Shown piece by piece: positions 1 to 8,227 of a stretch of 64,000 nucleotides of DNA; within the stretch, counting starts at the first letter, position 1; each line of letters begins with the position of its first letter. Both the position numbers and the translations under genes were made by a program. The notes beneath the pieces are model-generated. The model searched no databases. It was given only the letters and a program-made list of their open reading frames with translations, and had not been told where the DNA came from. Source of the DNA: Haloarcula amylolytica JCM 13557 (GTDB taxonomy: Archaea; Halobacteriota; Halobacteria; Halobacteriales; Haloarculaceae); the NCBI RefSeq assembly GCF_000336615.1, contig NZ_AOLW01000010.1, positions 124,001 to 188,000 of the forward strand, given 5' to 3'.

Positions 1-96
1 CGGAGCGTTCTCGTGGCGTTCGGTGGAGAGGACGTGGTCGGCAATCGGCTCGATAAGCGGATGGACGTCGTCGGTGCGGTGGACTGTCTGGGCCAT
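1..96 (-). CDS. 5' end of an unidentified protein (partial)
   Basis: An open frame of 32 codons starts with ATG at 96 and runs leftward off the window. It begins MAQTVHRTDDVHPLIEPIAD and has haloarchaeal codon use. Its start lies 88 bp from the divergent regulator at 185, and the AT-rich patch near 155-165 could serve both promoters. I do not recognise the family from this fragment, and no function is proposed. Confidence 0.45.
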   Translation of the reverse strand, partial: MAQTVHRTDDVHPLIEPIADHVLSTERHENAP

Positions 97-155
97 CTCA
101 GTGTCCGTGCGTTCGGCGGCCGAGTGCCTCGGACTATCCCCTCACGCCCGAGGTT

Positions 156-165
156 ATTTTAAATA
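156..165 (+). promoter_or_regulatory. TATA box for the HTH_10 regulator
   Basis: The AT-rich run ATTTTAAATA in GC-rich surroundings is centred about 25 nt before the ATG at 185. That is the spacing of a leaderless haloarchaeal transcript and supports this start over an in-frame one upstream. Confidence 0.6.
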
Positions 166-184
166 CTGCTCGGAACAGCCAGGT

Positions 185-862
185 ATGAAATACGTCACGC
201 TCTCGCTGTGGATGGCCCCCGAGGTCCGCCACCCGATGCATCAGTTCGTCGTCGAGCACGACGGCTACGAGGCGAGCTATCTCCTCCGGGGCAACGACAT
301 AGGTGCCGACCTCCAGACGCTGCTGTTTCATGTCGACGGCTTCCCGCCGGAGCCCTACCGGGCGGCGCTGGAACAGGCTGACACCGTCCGGGAGTACGCC
401 ATTTCGACGTGCCCCGACGAGACGTTCTACCTCTACGTACAGGACTCGCCGTCGGCGACCGGCCACGACCTCGTCGACGCGCTCACACGGGCCGGCCTGG
501 TCATCGTCTCGCCGGTGGCCTACCGCGCCGACGGAACGGTCGGGCTCACGCTGGTCGGCCCGGGCGGGACGGTCCAGCAGGCAGTCGAGACGGTGCCCGA
601 CGGCGTCTCCGTCGACGTTCGGGAGGTCGGGGAGTACGACAGCCGGCGGCTCGATACCGGGGCGGCGCTCACCGACCGGCAGTTCGAAGCTGTCGCCGCT
701 GCCGTCGACTGCGGGTACTACGCTGACCCCCGCGAGGGCGGTGTCGACGACGTCGCCGCCGAACTGGGCTGTGCTCCCGGAACCGCTGCCGAACACCTTC
801 GGAAGGCCGAGGCCCATGTGATGGCTGACGTACTCGAACAGCGGCCCGCATCAGCGGAATAG
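185..862 (+). CDS. HTH_10 (Bat-type) transcriptional regulator
   Basis: The 225-residue protein has an N-terminal sensory-like beta-rich half starting MKYVTLSLWMAPEVRHP and a C-terminal helix-turn-helix that begins near LTDRQFEAVAAAVDCGYYADPR. That LT-x-RQ...A...GYY..PR pattern is the hallmark of the HTH_10 domain of bacterioopsin-activator-like haloarchaeal regulators. The frame stays open upstream to position 23, but the TATA box 25 nt before 185 marks this ATG as the start. The ligand and targets are unknown. It stands alone, divergent from the partial gene at the left edge. Confidence 0.8.
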   Translation: MKYVTLSLWMAPEVRHPMHQFVVEHDGYEASYLLRGNDIGADLQTLLFHVDGFPPEPYRAALEQADTVREYAISTCPDETFYLYVQDSPSATGHDLVDALTRAGLVIVSPVAYRADGTVGLTLVGPGGTVQQAVETVPDGVSVDVREVGEYDSRRLDTGAALTDRQFEAVAAAVDCGYYADPREGGVDDVAAELGCAPGTAAEHLRKAEAHVMADVLEQRPASAE

Positions 863-1006
863 CCCGCTCTGTACGGTAACCGCCGGAGCGGCCGACTACT
901 GTTTGCCTTCCCGAAAAACTATAAACTCTGGAACAGTGTCTACTAATGCTGGATTGCGAACACACCACAGGGGCCAGCGGTGGCCCGACTCAGGACGACA
1001 CTGATC

Positions 1007-1483
1007 ATGGACACAGTAACTATCGACGACGTACCGGTCGAACGGAACCCGATGCAGGTACACGATATCCGCAAGCCCGTCTCCCGAAAACTCGGGACCG
1101 AGCATTTCGCGGCGAACTACTTCGAACTCGAACCCGGCGACTCCTTCTCGGGGAGCCTCCACCGCCATCACGACCAGGAAGAAGTGTTCTACATCGAGCA
1201 GGGACAGACCACCTTCGAGGTGGGCCTCGACCGCGAGGAGGTCGACGTCTCGGGCGGCGAACTCATTCGCTTCGAACCCGGCGAGTTCCAGCAGGGATAC
1301 AACGCCGGCGACGAGCGCGTCGTCGGCTGGGCCTTCGGCGCGCCCGGTGCAACTCACGACTGGGACGAGATAGAATCGAGAGCGCACTGCCCGGAGTGTG
1401 ACGCGGAGACGACCCAGAGCGTCGCCCTCGCCGAGGGCCGGTTCGAACTCACCTGTACCGACTGCGGGAACGTTCAGGGCTAG
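1007..1483 (+). CDS. cupin domain protein with C-terminal zinc ribbon
   Basis: The 158-residue protein has a single cupin beta-barrel in its first two thirds. The metal-binding motif SLHRHHDQEEVFYIEQG supplies His/His/Glu ligands, and a second cupin motif follows around RFEPGEFQQGYNAGDERVVGW. The last 30 residues carry CPEC and CTDCGN pairs that can bind zinc. Small cupins bind metals or small ligands and can be enzymes or sensors, and nothing here fixes the role. I chose ATG 1007 because the alignment-like core starts there. GTG at 980 would add nine residues (MARLRTTLI). Confidence 0.75.
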   Translation: MDTVTIDDVPVERNPMQVHDIRKPVSRKLGTEHFAANYFELEPGDSFSGSLHRHHDQEEVFYIEQGQTTFEVGLDREEVDVSGGELIRFEPGEFQQGYNAGDERVVGWAFGAPGATHDWDEIESRAHCPECDAETTQSVALAEGRFELTCTDCGNVQG

Positions 1484-1527
1484 GACCCACTTCTGTCGCT
1501 CTCGTGATTGGAAACAGGTGTTTGTAC

Positions 1528-1850
1528 AGCCAGAAAGCCCCGGCCGGCTGAACTCGGGGGACTCGCTGCGCTCCTTGTCACTCCCTCCGGTCGTTCCTGT
1601 GGTGCTTACATCGCCCGCCTTCGTCCAGCCGCCCACCGGGAGACCTGCGGTCTCCCGAGCAGTCGGCGCACAGCGCCGACAACGCCCCTTTCAGTCCCGC
1701 CCAGCATTCTTTGTCCAACCGGCTACGGCTGGGACTGAAAGGGGCCGCTCGCTCGACGTTCGAGGCGATGCAAGCACTGACGAGCGACGTTGAGGAGCGA
1801 GGAAGCGCGCAGCGAGTCGCAGGAGTCGAGCGAGCGGGGGCTTTCTGGCT
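1528..1850. repeat. structured intergenic repeat closed by 14-bp inverted ends
   Basis: The outer arms 1528-1541 and 1837-1850 (AGCCAGAAAGCCCC and its complement) pair perfectly over 14 bp. Inside lie four more perfect stems: 1638-1645/1649-1656 (8 bp, loop TGC), 1662-1669/1673-1680 (8 bp, loop ACA), 1685-1698/1731-1744 (14 bp) and 1745-1757/1825-1837 (13 bp). Together they would fold as a multi-branch structure. No convincing reading frame fits. It may be a non-autonomous mobile element, a structured RNA or both. The right-end 14-mer recurs at 31020. Confidence 0.6.
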
Positions 1851-1890
1851 CTTTGCATAAACAACGACCCCGTCAGTCATTCCACCCGCT

Positions 1891-1978
1891 GCTATAGTAA
1901 CAATTGAAACGATTTACACACTGATCACACTGCCATCGTGCGATCAGGTGTGCATTGATTTTCAATGGCTACTATAGC
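1891..1978. repeat. MITE-like palindromic element, about 88 bp
   Basis: The ends GCTATAGTAACAATTGA (from 1891) and TCAATGGCTACTATAGC (to 1978) are inverted copies with three central mismatches. The interior is also palindromic (TGATCACAC ... GTGCGATCA, 1922-1943). Terminal inverted repeats plus a palindromic core and no coding capacity fit a miniature transposable element. Target duplications are not obvious. It ends 37 bp before the lipoate-ligase start, so it abuts or forms part of that promoter. Confidence 0.55.
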
Positions 1979-2015
1979 CCGCAATTCATATCGCATCGCG
2001 TCACGAAGCCCGGGT

Positions 2016-2810
2016 ATGTCACTGGCCGACCTGGAGTGGCGCGTCATCGGCGAGGAAACACGACCCGGACCGATGACGATGGCGCTGGAAGCGGCCGCTG
2101 CCGAAACCGTCGCCGCTGGCGGTCCGGCAACGGTTCGAGTGTACACCTGGCCCGATACGCTGTCGCTGGGCTACGGACAGGACCCCGACACGATCGACTG
2201 GGAGTTCTGCGAGCGCGAGGACGTTGGGGTGACGCGACGGCCCACCGGCGGTGGGGCGATCTACCACGACAGCGTGGCTGATATCTCGTACGGCATCATC
2301 GCGCCGGCCGAGGCCGTGCCGGGCGACCTGATGGCGTGTTACGAGCAGTTCTGCGAGCCGGTGCTCGAAGCGTTCGAACGCATGGGCGTCGACGCGTCGT
2401 TTGCCGACGACGAGCGGTCGGCGGTCCACCAGCCGGCCTGTTACCTGCGGCAACTCCATCCGGCCCACGATATCGTCGGCCCCGATGGCCGCAAACTCAG
2501 CGGGAACGCCCAGTACCGCCAGAAGGACGCCGTCATCCAGCACGGTTCCCTGTCCGTCTCGCTGCGCCCCGACCGCCACTGCGGCTGTTTCACCGCCGAC
2601 CCCGACTCGGAGCGGTTCACCGAACGCGTCGGAGCGATAGACGAGTACGCCGATATCGACCGCGCCGAGGCTGTCGAGACGCTCCGCTCGACGCTGGCCG
2701 AGTGGGTCGACGCGACCGAGGGCTCGTGGACGGACGACGAACTGGCATGCGCACGCGAGCACGCGGAAGAGAAGTTCGACGCAGACGAGTGGATTCGACG
2801 GTCGCCCTGA
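2016..2810 (+). CDS. lipoate-protein ligase A family protein
   Basis: The 264-residue protein is a BPL/LPL-type catalytic domain. RRPTGGGAIYHD at residues 74-85 is the lipoyl/biotinyl-binding loop of LplA/LipM enzymes. GRKLSGNAQYRQ at 158-169 gives the conserved lysine (about K160) of the K-x-SG-x-A motif. Enzymes of this family transfer lipoate or octanoate to E2 subunits of 2-oxoacid dehydrogenases and to GcvH. The separate accessory C-terminal domain of E. coli LplA is not recognisable, so octanoyltransferase activity (LipM-like) is an alternative. I chose ATG 2016 over 1965 because the upstream in-frame stretch lies inside the palindromic element. Confidence 0.8.
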   Translation: MSLADLEWRVIGEETRPGPMTMALEAAAAETVAAGGPATVRVYTWPDTLSLGYGQDPDTIDWEFCEREDVGVTRRPTGGGAIYHDSVADISYGIIAPAEAVPGDLMACYEQFCEPVLEAFERMGVDASFADDERSAVHQPACYLRQLHPAHDIVGPDGRKLSGNAQYRQKDAVIQHGSLSVSLRPDRHCGCFTADPDSERFTERVGAIDEYADIDRAEAVETLRSTLAEWVDATEGSWTDDELACAREHAEEKFDADEWIRRSP

Positions 2811-2885
2811 CGCTGGCGGTGCGGTCCGGCGATGACGGCCGTGCCGGGCCACCACGAGCCGCGTCCTATCCTGAAAGATCGCCCT

Positions 2886-3635
2886 TCAGAGTGTTTCTTC
2901 GACAAACTGCGAGATAAGGCGGTCCTCGGCAGTCCGGAGCTGGTACTGCACGGTCGACCGGGGCTCGTCTAGTATCGATGCGAGGTCCTTGACCGAGACT
3001 TCCCGCGGCCGTTCGTAGTAGCCGTGGGTCACGGCGGCCTTCAGCACCCGCCACTGTTGGGGCGAGAAGTTCGTCGCGACCCGTTCGGTGGCCTTCCAGT
3101 TTCCGGCACTGGTGATGTGAGACACCGAGAGCGTGACGCCGTCGCGGAGGCTCGATTCGATTCTGTCGTACACCTCGCCGATGGGGTTCGACCCCGGATA
3201 GAGGACGCGCCAGCGGTACTCGTCGCCAGTCCGCCGGGATTCGAAGATAGTCCCCTCACTGACGTGCCGGTGCAGGAAACTCGGCAGCGACTGACAGCCG
3301 CTGATTTCGCGACGTAACGTGTACACTGTCCGTGACGTTTCCCCGCGGTCCAGCATGTGGTACGTCCGCGTCGTCTCACAGCTCACGACGTCGAAACACT
3401 CGTTACAGCGGTCTTCGTCCAGAAAGACCTCGTCGAACGCGTTCAGGGCCTCGGGGGTCCCTTTCGCGTGGTCGAGTCGCCACATGTGGTCGTCACCGAC
3501 GAAGATGGCCGAGGACCACACAGAGAGGCTTTCGTACTGCCGGAACACGTCCATCAGGCTATCGGCTCCCGCGTCGAACTGCAAGACGAACTCGAACTCG
3601 CGTGTTTCATCAACTGCGGCCTGTGATTCGGTCAT
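2886..3635 (-). CDS. HTH_10 (Bat-type) transcriptional regulator
   Basis: The 249-residue protein has an N-terminal sensor-like region with Cys pairs (CNECFDVVSC around residues 77-86). Its C-terminal HTH_10 domain contains FSPQQWRVLKAAVTHGYYER and ends in the winged helix VKDLASILDEPRSTVQYQLR. The cysteines could bind metal or sense redox, which is inference. Reading on the minus strand, a TATA-like GGCTTATACC (3661-3671) lies about 30 nt before the ATG. The octamer TTGGCTAT occurs at 3636-3643 and again at 3709-3716, on either side of the promoter, and may be a regulator site. It converges on the lipoate ligase gene. Confidence 0.8.
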   Translation of the reverse strand: MTESQAAVDETREFEFVLQFDAGADSLMDVFRQYESLSVWSSAIFVGDDHMWRLDHAKGTPEALNAFDEVFLDEDRCNECFDVVSCETTRTYHMLDRGETSRTVYTLRREISGCQSLPSFLHRHVSEGTIFESRRTGDEYRWRVLYPGSNPIGEVYDRIESSLRDGVTLSVSHITSAGNWKATERVATNFSPQQWRVLKAAVTHGYYERPREVSVKDLASILDEPRSTVQYQLRTAEDRLISQFVEETL

Positions 3636-3845
3636 TTGGCTATGACTAACTTATCGAGACCGGTATAAGCCGATTACCAGTCAACTGAAGACGCTCAAAA
3701 CTAGATAGTTGGCTATTGATAAGAATACGTGGTCGATTCACCGTGACCCTCACGCCTGCAATGACGGGCTACGAGGGTGGGCTGTCCAGCGTTCCTGACA
3801 ACAGATCTACGTCACCGTTTTGTGGCAACCCGGCCAAGCAGTGGC

Positions 3846-4160
3846 ATGGTCTCGTCCCCCGCTGATGACGACGCTGCCGACACCTCCGCCGACCCTCAGG
3901 CAGCCGACGGCAGCGCCGCAACGCTTTCCGAAGAAGAACTGTACGCGGTTGTTCGGGTGGCTACCGAGGACGCAGTGCTTGGCGCGCTCGGCACGCTCAT
4001 GTTGGTCGGTATCGGAATCGTACTGGCCTCTTGGGGCGCAGCGTTACTAATGTCAGCAACGCCGCTTCCAGCGGCTATCGGCGTGGTTCTCGTCCTGTTC
4101 GGTGCATACCTCGCGCTATCGAGCCTCCGCATGATCCCGCCCGTTCGCGAGTGGGTCTGA
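3846..4160 (+). CDS. small two-helix membrane protein
   Basis: The 104-residue protein has an acidic, Ala-rich N-terminus (about residues 1-38) and then two hydrophobic helices at about 45-70 and 73-93, separated by a short loop. It ends with the charged RMIPPVREWV. No family is recognised. It lies alone between the regulator at 2886 and the endonuclease gene. ATG 3846 was chosen because upstream in-frame sequence (from 3777) is of low coding quality. Confidence 0.6.
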   Translation: MVSSPADDDAADTSADPQAADGSAATLSEEELYAVVRVATEDAVLGALGTLMLVGIGIVLASWGAALLMSATPLPAAIGVVLVLFGAYLALSSLRMIPPVREWV

Positions 4161-4279
4161 GGCGGTCGGGTATCTCTGTTCCCCGGTCTGTCGTCCCGCT
4201 CCGGCGAAATCCGGACACGAGCTATAACCGACCGTAGCACTCCGGAACCTCTTTTGTCGGGCATCACCGACCGGTGTGC

Positions 4280-5113
4280 ATGGTACGAGTCGGGGCGCAC
4301 ACCTCTATCGCCGGCGGCGTCTACAACGCCGTCGAGGAACAGGTCGAGTACAGCGGCAACTGCGGGCAGATATTCTCCCATTCGCCGCAGGTCTGGCAGG
4401 ACCCGAACATCGACGACGACGAGGCTGAGCAGTTCCGCGACCTCGCAGCCGACCACGGCGTCGGCCCGTGGGTCATCCACTCGTCGTATCTGGTCAACCT
4501 CTGTACGCCCAAAGACGACCTCCGCGAGAAGTCGCTGGACTCCATGCAGAAGGAGGTCGACGCCGCCGCGAAGCTGGGCATCGAGTACGTCAACGTCCAC
4601 CTCGGCGCTCACACCGGCGCGGGCGTCGACGGCGGCTTGGACAACGCCGCGAGCGTGCTGGACGACCTCGACATCCCCGAGGGGGTCACCGTGCTGGTCG
4701 AGTCCGACGCGGGCAGCGGGACGAAACTCGGCGGCCAGTTCGAGCACCTGGCGACGGTCCGGGAACGAACCGACCAGGACATCGAGTTCTGTCTCGACAC
4801 GGCCCATATGTTCGCTGCGGGCTACGACCTCTCGACGCCCGAGGCCGTCGAGGAGACGCTGGCGGAGTTCGACGAGGTCGTCGGCTTCGAGGACCTCGCC
4901 TGCGTCCACCTCAACGACTCCAAACACGAGTGCGGGACGAACAAGGACGAACACGCCCACATCGGCGAGGGCCACATCGGCGAGGACGGGATGCGCGCGT
5001 TCGTCAACCACGGCGCCATCCGCGACGTGCCGCTGGTGCTCGAGACGCCGACCGAGAACGGCAAGAGTTTCGCCTGGAACATCGAGCGCGTCAAAGAGCT
5101 GCGCGGCGAATAG
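4280..5113 (+). CDS. nfo: endonuclease IV (apurinic/apyrimidinic endonuclease)
   Basis: The 277-residue protein matches the full length of Nfo, a TIM-barrel enzyme with three zinc ions that cuts 5' to abasic sites in base excision repair. The metal-ligand motifs appear in order: [10 protein letters not shown] at the start, [59 protein letters not shown] and ETPTENG. A T-rich box CTCTTTTGTC near 4247-4256 sits about 28 nt before ATG 4280, which favours it over GTG 4274. A methyltransferase gene follows 102 bp later on its own promoter. Confidence 0.95.
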   Translation: MVRVGAHTSIAGGVYNAVEEQVEYSGNCGQIFSHSPQVWQDPNIDDDEAEQFRDLAADHGVGPWVIHSSYLVNLCTPKDDLREKSLDSMQKEVDAAAKLGIEYVNVHLGAHTGAGVDGGLDNAASVLDDLDIPEGVTVLVESDAGSGTKLGGQFEHLATVRERTDQDIEFCLDTAHMFAAGYDLSTPEAVEETLAEFDEVVGFEDLACVHLNDSKHECGTNKDEHAHIGEGHIGEDGMRAFVNHGAIRDVPLVLETPTENGKSFAWNIERVKELRGE

Positions 5114-5183
5114 ACGCCGCTATCGAGCGCACGTATCCGATCTCCTCGATTCTGTGAGGGAGCGCGAGCGCGTTCGACCGCGG

Positions 5184-5193
5184 TACTTTTTAG
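5184..5193 (+). promoter_or_regulatory. TATA box for the methyltransferase
   Basis: TACTTTTTAG lies about 28 nt upstream of the GTG at 5216, as expected for a leaderless start. It supports GTG as the initiation codon. Confidence 0.55.
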
Positions 5194-5215
5194 GTCGACT
5201 CGACTCTGCGGAACT

Positions 5216-6007
5216 GTGCGCAGGTTCTCCGCCGACTACCTCGAAACCACCCGCCGGGGGATGTGGGCCGACTCCCGCGCGGCGCTCACGGACTTGCAGT
5301 TGGGCGAGTGCGAGCGCGTCCTCGACGTGGGGTGTGGGACCGGCGAACTGACCCGCGTCCTCCGCGAGGAGACCGACGGAACGGTCGTCGGCCTCGACGC
5401 CGATACGGACCTGCTGGCCGCCGCCGGCGACCCGACCGTCTGCGGGGACGCCACGCGGCTCCCCTTTGCCGACGACAGCTTCGACCTGGTGGTGTGTCAG
5501 GCGTTGCTCATCAACCTCCCAGACCCCGAGGTCGCGGTTCGGGAGTTCGCCCGCGTCGCCACCGACCGCGTGGCCGCCATCGAGCCGAACAACGCCGCCG
5601 TCACCGTCGAGTCGACCGTCGACGCGGAACCGATACTGGCCCGCCGCGCTCGTCGGCTCTTTCTCGATGGCGTGCGAACGGACGTCACCCTCGGTAGCGA
5701 CGCCGCCGACGTGTTCCGCGACGCGGGGCTGTCCGTCGTCTCGACGACACAGTACGACCAGGAGCAGCGCATCGAGCCGCCCTACGACGACGCGGCGATG
5801 CAGGCGGCCCAGCGGAAAGCCACTGGAACCGGACTGGCACACAACCGCGAGACGATTCTCAACGGCGATGCGACGCCCGCCGAGTACGACGCGCTCCGCG
5901 AGCGCTGGCGGTCGATGGGCCGGGACGTAATCGAACAGATGCAGGACGAGGCCTACGAACGCCGCGAGACGGTCCCGTTCTTCGTTACTGTCGGCGCGGT
6001 TCCGTGA
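5216..6007 (+). CDS. class I SAM-dependent methyltransferase
   Basis: The 263-residue protein has the Rossmann methyltransferase motifs. Motif I is ERVLDVGCGTGELTRVL, then VVGLDADTDLL, then LPFADDSFDLVVCQALLINL (motifs II-III of the Methyltransf_11 family). The C-terminal third is helical and unusual for the small Ubie-type enzymes. It includes RERWRSMGRDVIEQMQDEAY and could shape the substrate pocket. The substrate is unknown. The start is GTG. Its 3' end overlaps the convergent membrane-protein gene by 23 bp. Confidence 0.82.
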   Translation: MRRFSADYLETTRRGMWADSRAALTDLQLGECERVLDVGCGTGELTRVLREETDGTVVGLDADTDLLAAAGDPTVCGDATRLPFADDSFDLVVCQALLINLPDPEVAVREFARVATDRVAAIEPNNAAVTVESTVDAEPILARRARRLFLDGVRTDVTLGSDAADVFRDAGLSVVSTTQYDQEQRIEPPYDDAAMQAAQRKATGTGLAHNRETILNGDATPAEYDALRERWRSMGRDVIEQMQDEAYERRETVPFFVTVGAVP

Positions 6008-6575
6008 CCCGCTCGCTCCCGGCGTCGGGGAGCAGGTAGCCCGCCAGTCCGTAGACTGCGATGTCCAGCAGGCTGGCGACCAGTCCGACGACGCCGCCGA
6101 CGACAGCGGCGACACCGGCCCCGATGAGAAGGACCAACAGCACCGCCTGGAGGCGGACCCCGCCGCTCTGGAGCGTCGGCACGAGTGCCACCGCGAACAG
6201 TCCCAGCAGGAACGCGATACCGGTGGCACACCCGGCCGCAACTCCGTGGAGGACGAGGGGCTGCAATGTGGCATCCCCGAGCGCCACCCGGCTGTGGACC
6301 CACCGAACGGCCAGGACGAACAGCGCCCAGAGGTAGCAGAAGACGGCCACGCCGACGAGGGTGTTCAGCCCGGCGAGCAGGTCGGCGAGACCGGCGCTCG
6401 CGTGAGCGGCGAGGACGCCGAGCAGGACGAACAGGGCGGTGTCGAACGTGGCGAGCGTCCACGTCACGAGCGAGACCGGTCGCGCGTTGGCCCGTTCCGC
6501 GGTGTGTGCTGGCTCGGTCTCGGCCCCGGTCGTTATCTCGCTTTCAGCTCTCCGCTCACGGCGGTCCTCAGCCAT
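5985..6575 (-). CDS. multi-pass membrane protein
   Basis: The 196-residue protein has a hydrophilic, charged N-terminus (about 35 residues) and then four or five hydrophobic helices with many Ala, Gly, Val and Leu. No catalytic motif was seen. Its start overlaps the end of the upstream CopD-like gene by 8 bp, so the two are translationally coupled and probably work together. No family is recognised with confidence. Confidence 0.7.
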   Translation of the reverse strand: MAEDRRERRAESEITTGAETEPAHTAERANARPVSLVTWTLATFDTALFVLLGVLAAHASAGLADLLAGLNTLVGVAVFCYLWALFVLAVRWVHSRVALGDATLQPLVLHGVAAGCATGIAFLLGLFAVALVPTLQSGGVRLQAVLLVLLIGAGVAAVVGGVVGLVASLLDIAVYGLAGYLLPDAGSERVTEPRRQ

Positions 6576-6999
6576 GTGCGAGGACCTCCGCGAGGACGAC
6601 GATACCGAGGAGGACCGCTGCCGTCACGCCGTACGCCCGCGAAAGCGTTCGCAGAAGGGTTGGGGACAGGTCACCGGATGTTGCCTCGCGGTCGCTGGCT
6701 TGAACGAGGAGGAGCGTCCGGACGACCGATCCCACGACGAGGGCGACGACGACGACGAGTTTCACCAGCAGGGTCCGTCCCCAGTCGGTTCCGGGACCCG
6801 GCGGTCCGAGCGTGCCGAGGTTGCCGACGCCGGTGAACACGAGCACGCCGACGCCGGCCCAGAACAGCCACTCGAACTGTCGCGCGGGCGCGAGCGAGGC
6901 GATAGCGCCGCTCCGATAGCTGTACCAGAGGAGGGTCGTACCGCCGACGAGGGTCGCCATCGCGAGGACGTGGAGGGTTCGAATCGGGAGGGCTGCCAT
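6568..6999 (-). CDS. CopD-like integral membrane protein
   Basis: The 143-residue protein has four predicted helices. The opening IRTLHVLAMATLVGGTTLLW places a His in the first helix, followed by FWAGVGVLVFTGVGNL and LLVKLVVVVALVVGSVV. This layout is typical of the CopD/YcnJ fold, which is linked to copper handling or haem-type ligands. Copper transport is not shown by the sequence itself. I chose ATG 6999 (MAALPIRTLHVL) over 7026. It is the first gene of a two-gene operon with 5985-6575. Confidence 0.65.
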   Translation of the reverse strand: MAALPIRTLHVLAMATLVGGTTLLWYSYRSGAIASLAPARQFEWLFWAGVGVLVFTGVGNLGTLGPPGPGTDWGRTLLVKLVVVVALVVGSVVRTLLLVQASDREATSGDLSPTLLRTLSRAYGVTAAVLLGIVVLAEVLAHG

Positions 7000-7038
7000 A
7001 GCTGTCGCTTCACCCGCAGGTCGCAAAGAACACAGGGG

Positions 7039-7869
7039 TCAGTTTGACTGGTCGATTGTCACCACGTTCTCACCCGTCGCCACGTTGTACCGCGTCGACG
7101 GGTCGACAGTCAGGCTGACGACGCCGCTGTCGAGCGTGTCCGGGCGCTCGAACCTGACGACCGTCGACCGGGCAGTGAAATCTTCCGTGTACATACAGGG
7201 CTGCGTGTAACAGCCGAACGCGTGGATGCCGTCCGCTGTCTCCTCGATGCGTTTCAGGTGGGGGACGATCGAACCGGACCCCCAGCCGGTCTGGACGACG
7301 AGCACGGCGTGACTCTCGAAGTCGGTGTCGGCGGCGAGACTGTACGCGTCACCGCTGTTGTCTTCGAGTCGCTCGATGTCGTCGGCGTCTGTCAGCAGTG
7401 TCGCGTAGAGCTGGTCACCGTTGTCGTTTGAACCCGTCCGTAGCCCTTCGTCGGCAAACAGCGTCCCTCGCGTCGACGCCTGCTCGAACGACAGCGACGG
7501 CTCGGCCGGCATGTTCGCACAGAGATACAGCGGGTCGCGGTCGCCCTCGCCGGAGTTGTCGAAGTCGCACTCGATGTCCTCGATTTCGTATGGCGGCGTA
7601 TCGACCCGGTCCAGGTCGCCGGGCAGCCCGTCCGGCGTGTCCGTCGGCGTTTCGTCGTCGGTGGCCGTCTCCGTGCCGCCGTCCTCCGTCTCGGTGTCGG
7701 TGGCTCCGTCGTCCGTCTCGGTGCCGGGAGCAGTTCCCGGCGACGGATGCGTGCGTGTTTCCGTGCCGCCGTCCCCACTGCCGTTCCCGCCCGGCGCGAG
7801 ACAGCCGCTCAGGGCACCCATTGCCATGCCACCGACCAGTCCCAGGGTCGCTCGTCGCGTCCGTTGCAT
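7039..7869 (-). CDS. predicted Tat-exported lipoprotein, unknown function
   Basis: The 276-residue protein starts MQRTRRATLGLVGGMAMG and reaches a lipobox LSGC at residue 23. It has twin arginines, as haloarchaeal lipoproteins usually do. A Thr/Glu/Asp-rich low-complexity linker follows (about residues 30-85), then a globular domain of about 190 residues. That domain has four Cys that could form disulfides (ECDFDN, LYLCAN, FGCYTQPCMY). The protein would be anchored on the outer face of the membrane. The function is not recognised. Confidence 0.75.
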   Translation of the reverse strand: MQRTRRATLGLVGGMAMGALSGCLAPGGNGSGDGGTETRTHPSPGTAPGTETDDGATDTETEDGGTETATDDETPTDTPDGLPGDLDRVDTPPYEIEDIECDFDNSGEGDRDPLYLCANMPAEPSLSFEQASTRGTLFADEGLRTGSNDNGDQLYATLLTDADDIERLEDNSGDAYSLAADTDFESHAVLVVQTGWGSGSIVPHLKRIEETADGIHAFGCYTQPCMYTEDFTARSTVVRFERPDTLDSGVVSLTVDPSTRYNVATGENVVTIDQSN

Positions 7870-8040
7870 ACGATTCCCTTCCCGTGGTGTGGGTGTATCC
7901 CTTCCGTTCGCTCAAAATCGCGTTGTAGTTGTCATGGACTGTGTTCGCGCCCGGCGGCCCCATGCGGGGCGATGTTGACCGCCGATAGACCCTTGCGGGG
8001 CGAGCAGCTACGGACGACACGTACCGATTCGCGTCTCTAC

Positions 8041-8199
8041 ATGATACCACCGCTCGTCCGCCGCTGTCCGGAGTGCCGACACGTTACCTGGAGCCGTCGG
8101 TTCGCTGCCGTCGACGACGGCGAGCGCGGCTCGGGGCTCGTCGAGTGTCCCGCCTGCGGACACCGATTCTCGACGGTCGACGCGCCCTGGCTGCAGTAA
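8041..8199 (+). CDS. tiny zinc-ribbon protein (52 aa)
   Basis: The 52-residue protein starts MIPPLVRRCPEC and carries two Cys pairs, CPEC near the N-terminus and CPACGH near residue 36, enough for one zinc. Small zinc-finger proteins of this kind are numerous in haloarchaea and a few have regulatory roles. None can be assigned here. The frame is open far upstream, but coding signal begins at this ATG. Confidence 0.6.
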   Translation: MIPPLVRRCPECRHVTWSRRFAAVDDGERGSGLVECPACGHRFSTVDAPWLQ

Positions 8200-8227
8200 T
8201 CGGCCTACCAAAGCCGGCGGCGACCGC

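Noticed and set aside
4254-5351. Long alternative frame across the endonuclease IV gene (over 360 codons)
   Set aside because: It is the +1 shadow of a GC-rich gene: Ser/Arg/Pro/Thr-rich with no domain, whereas the endonuclease frame has all metal-ligand motifs.
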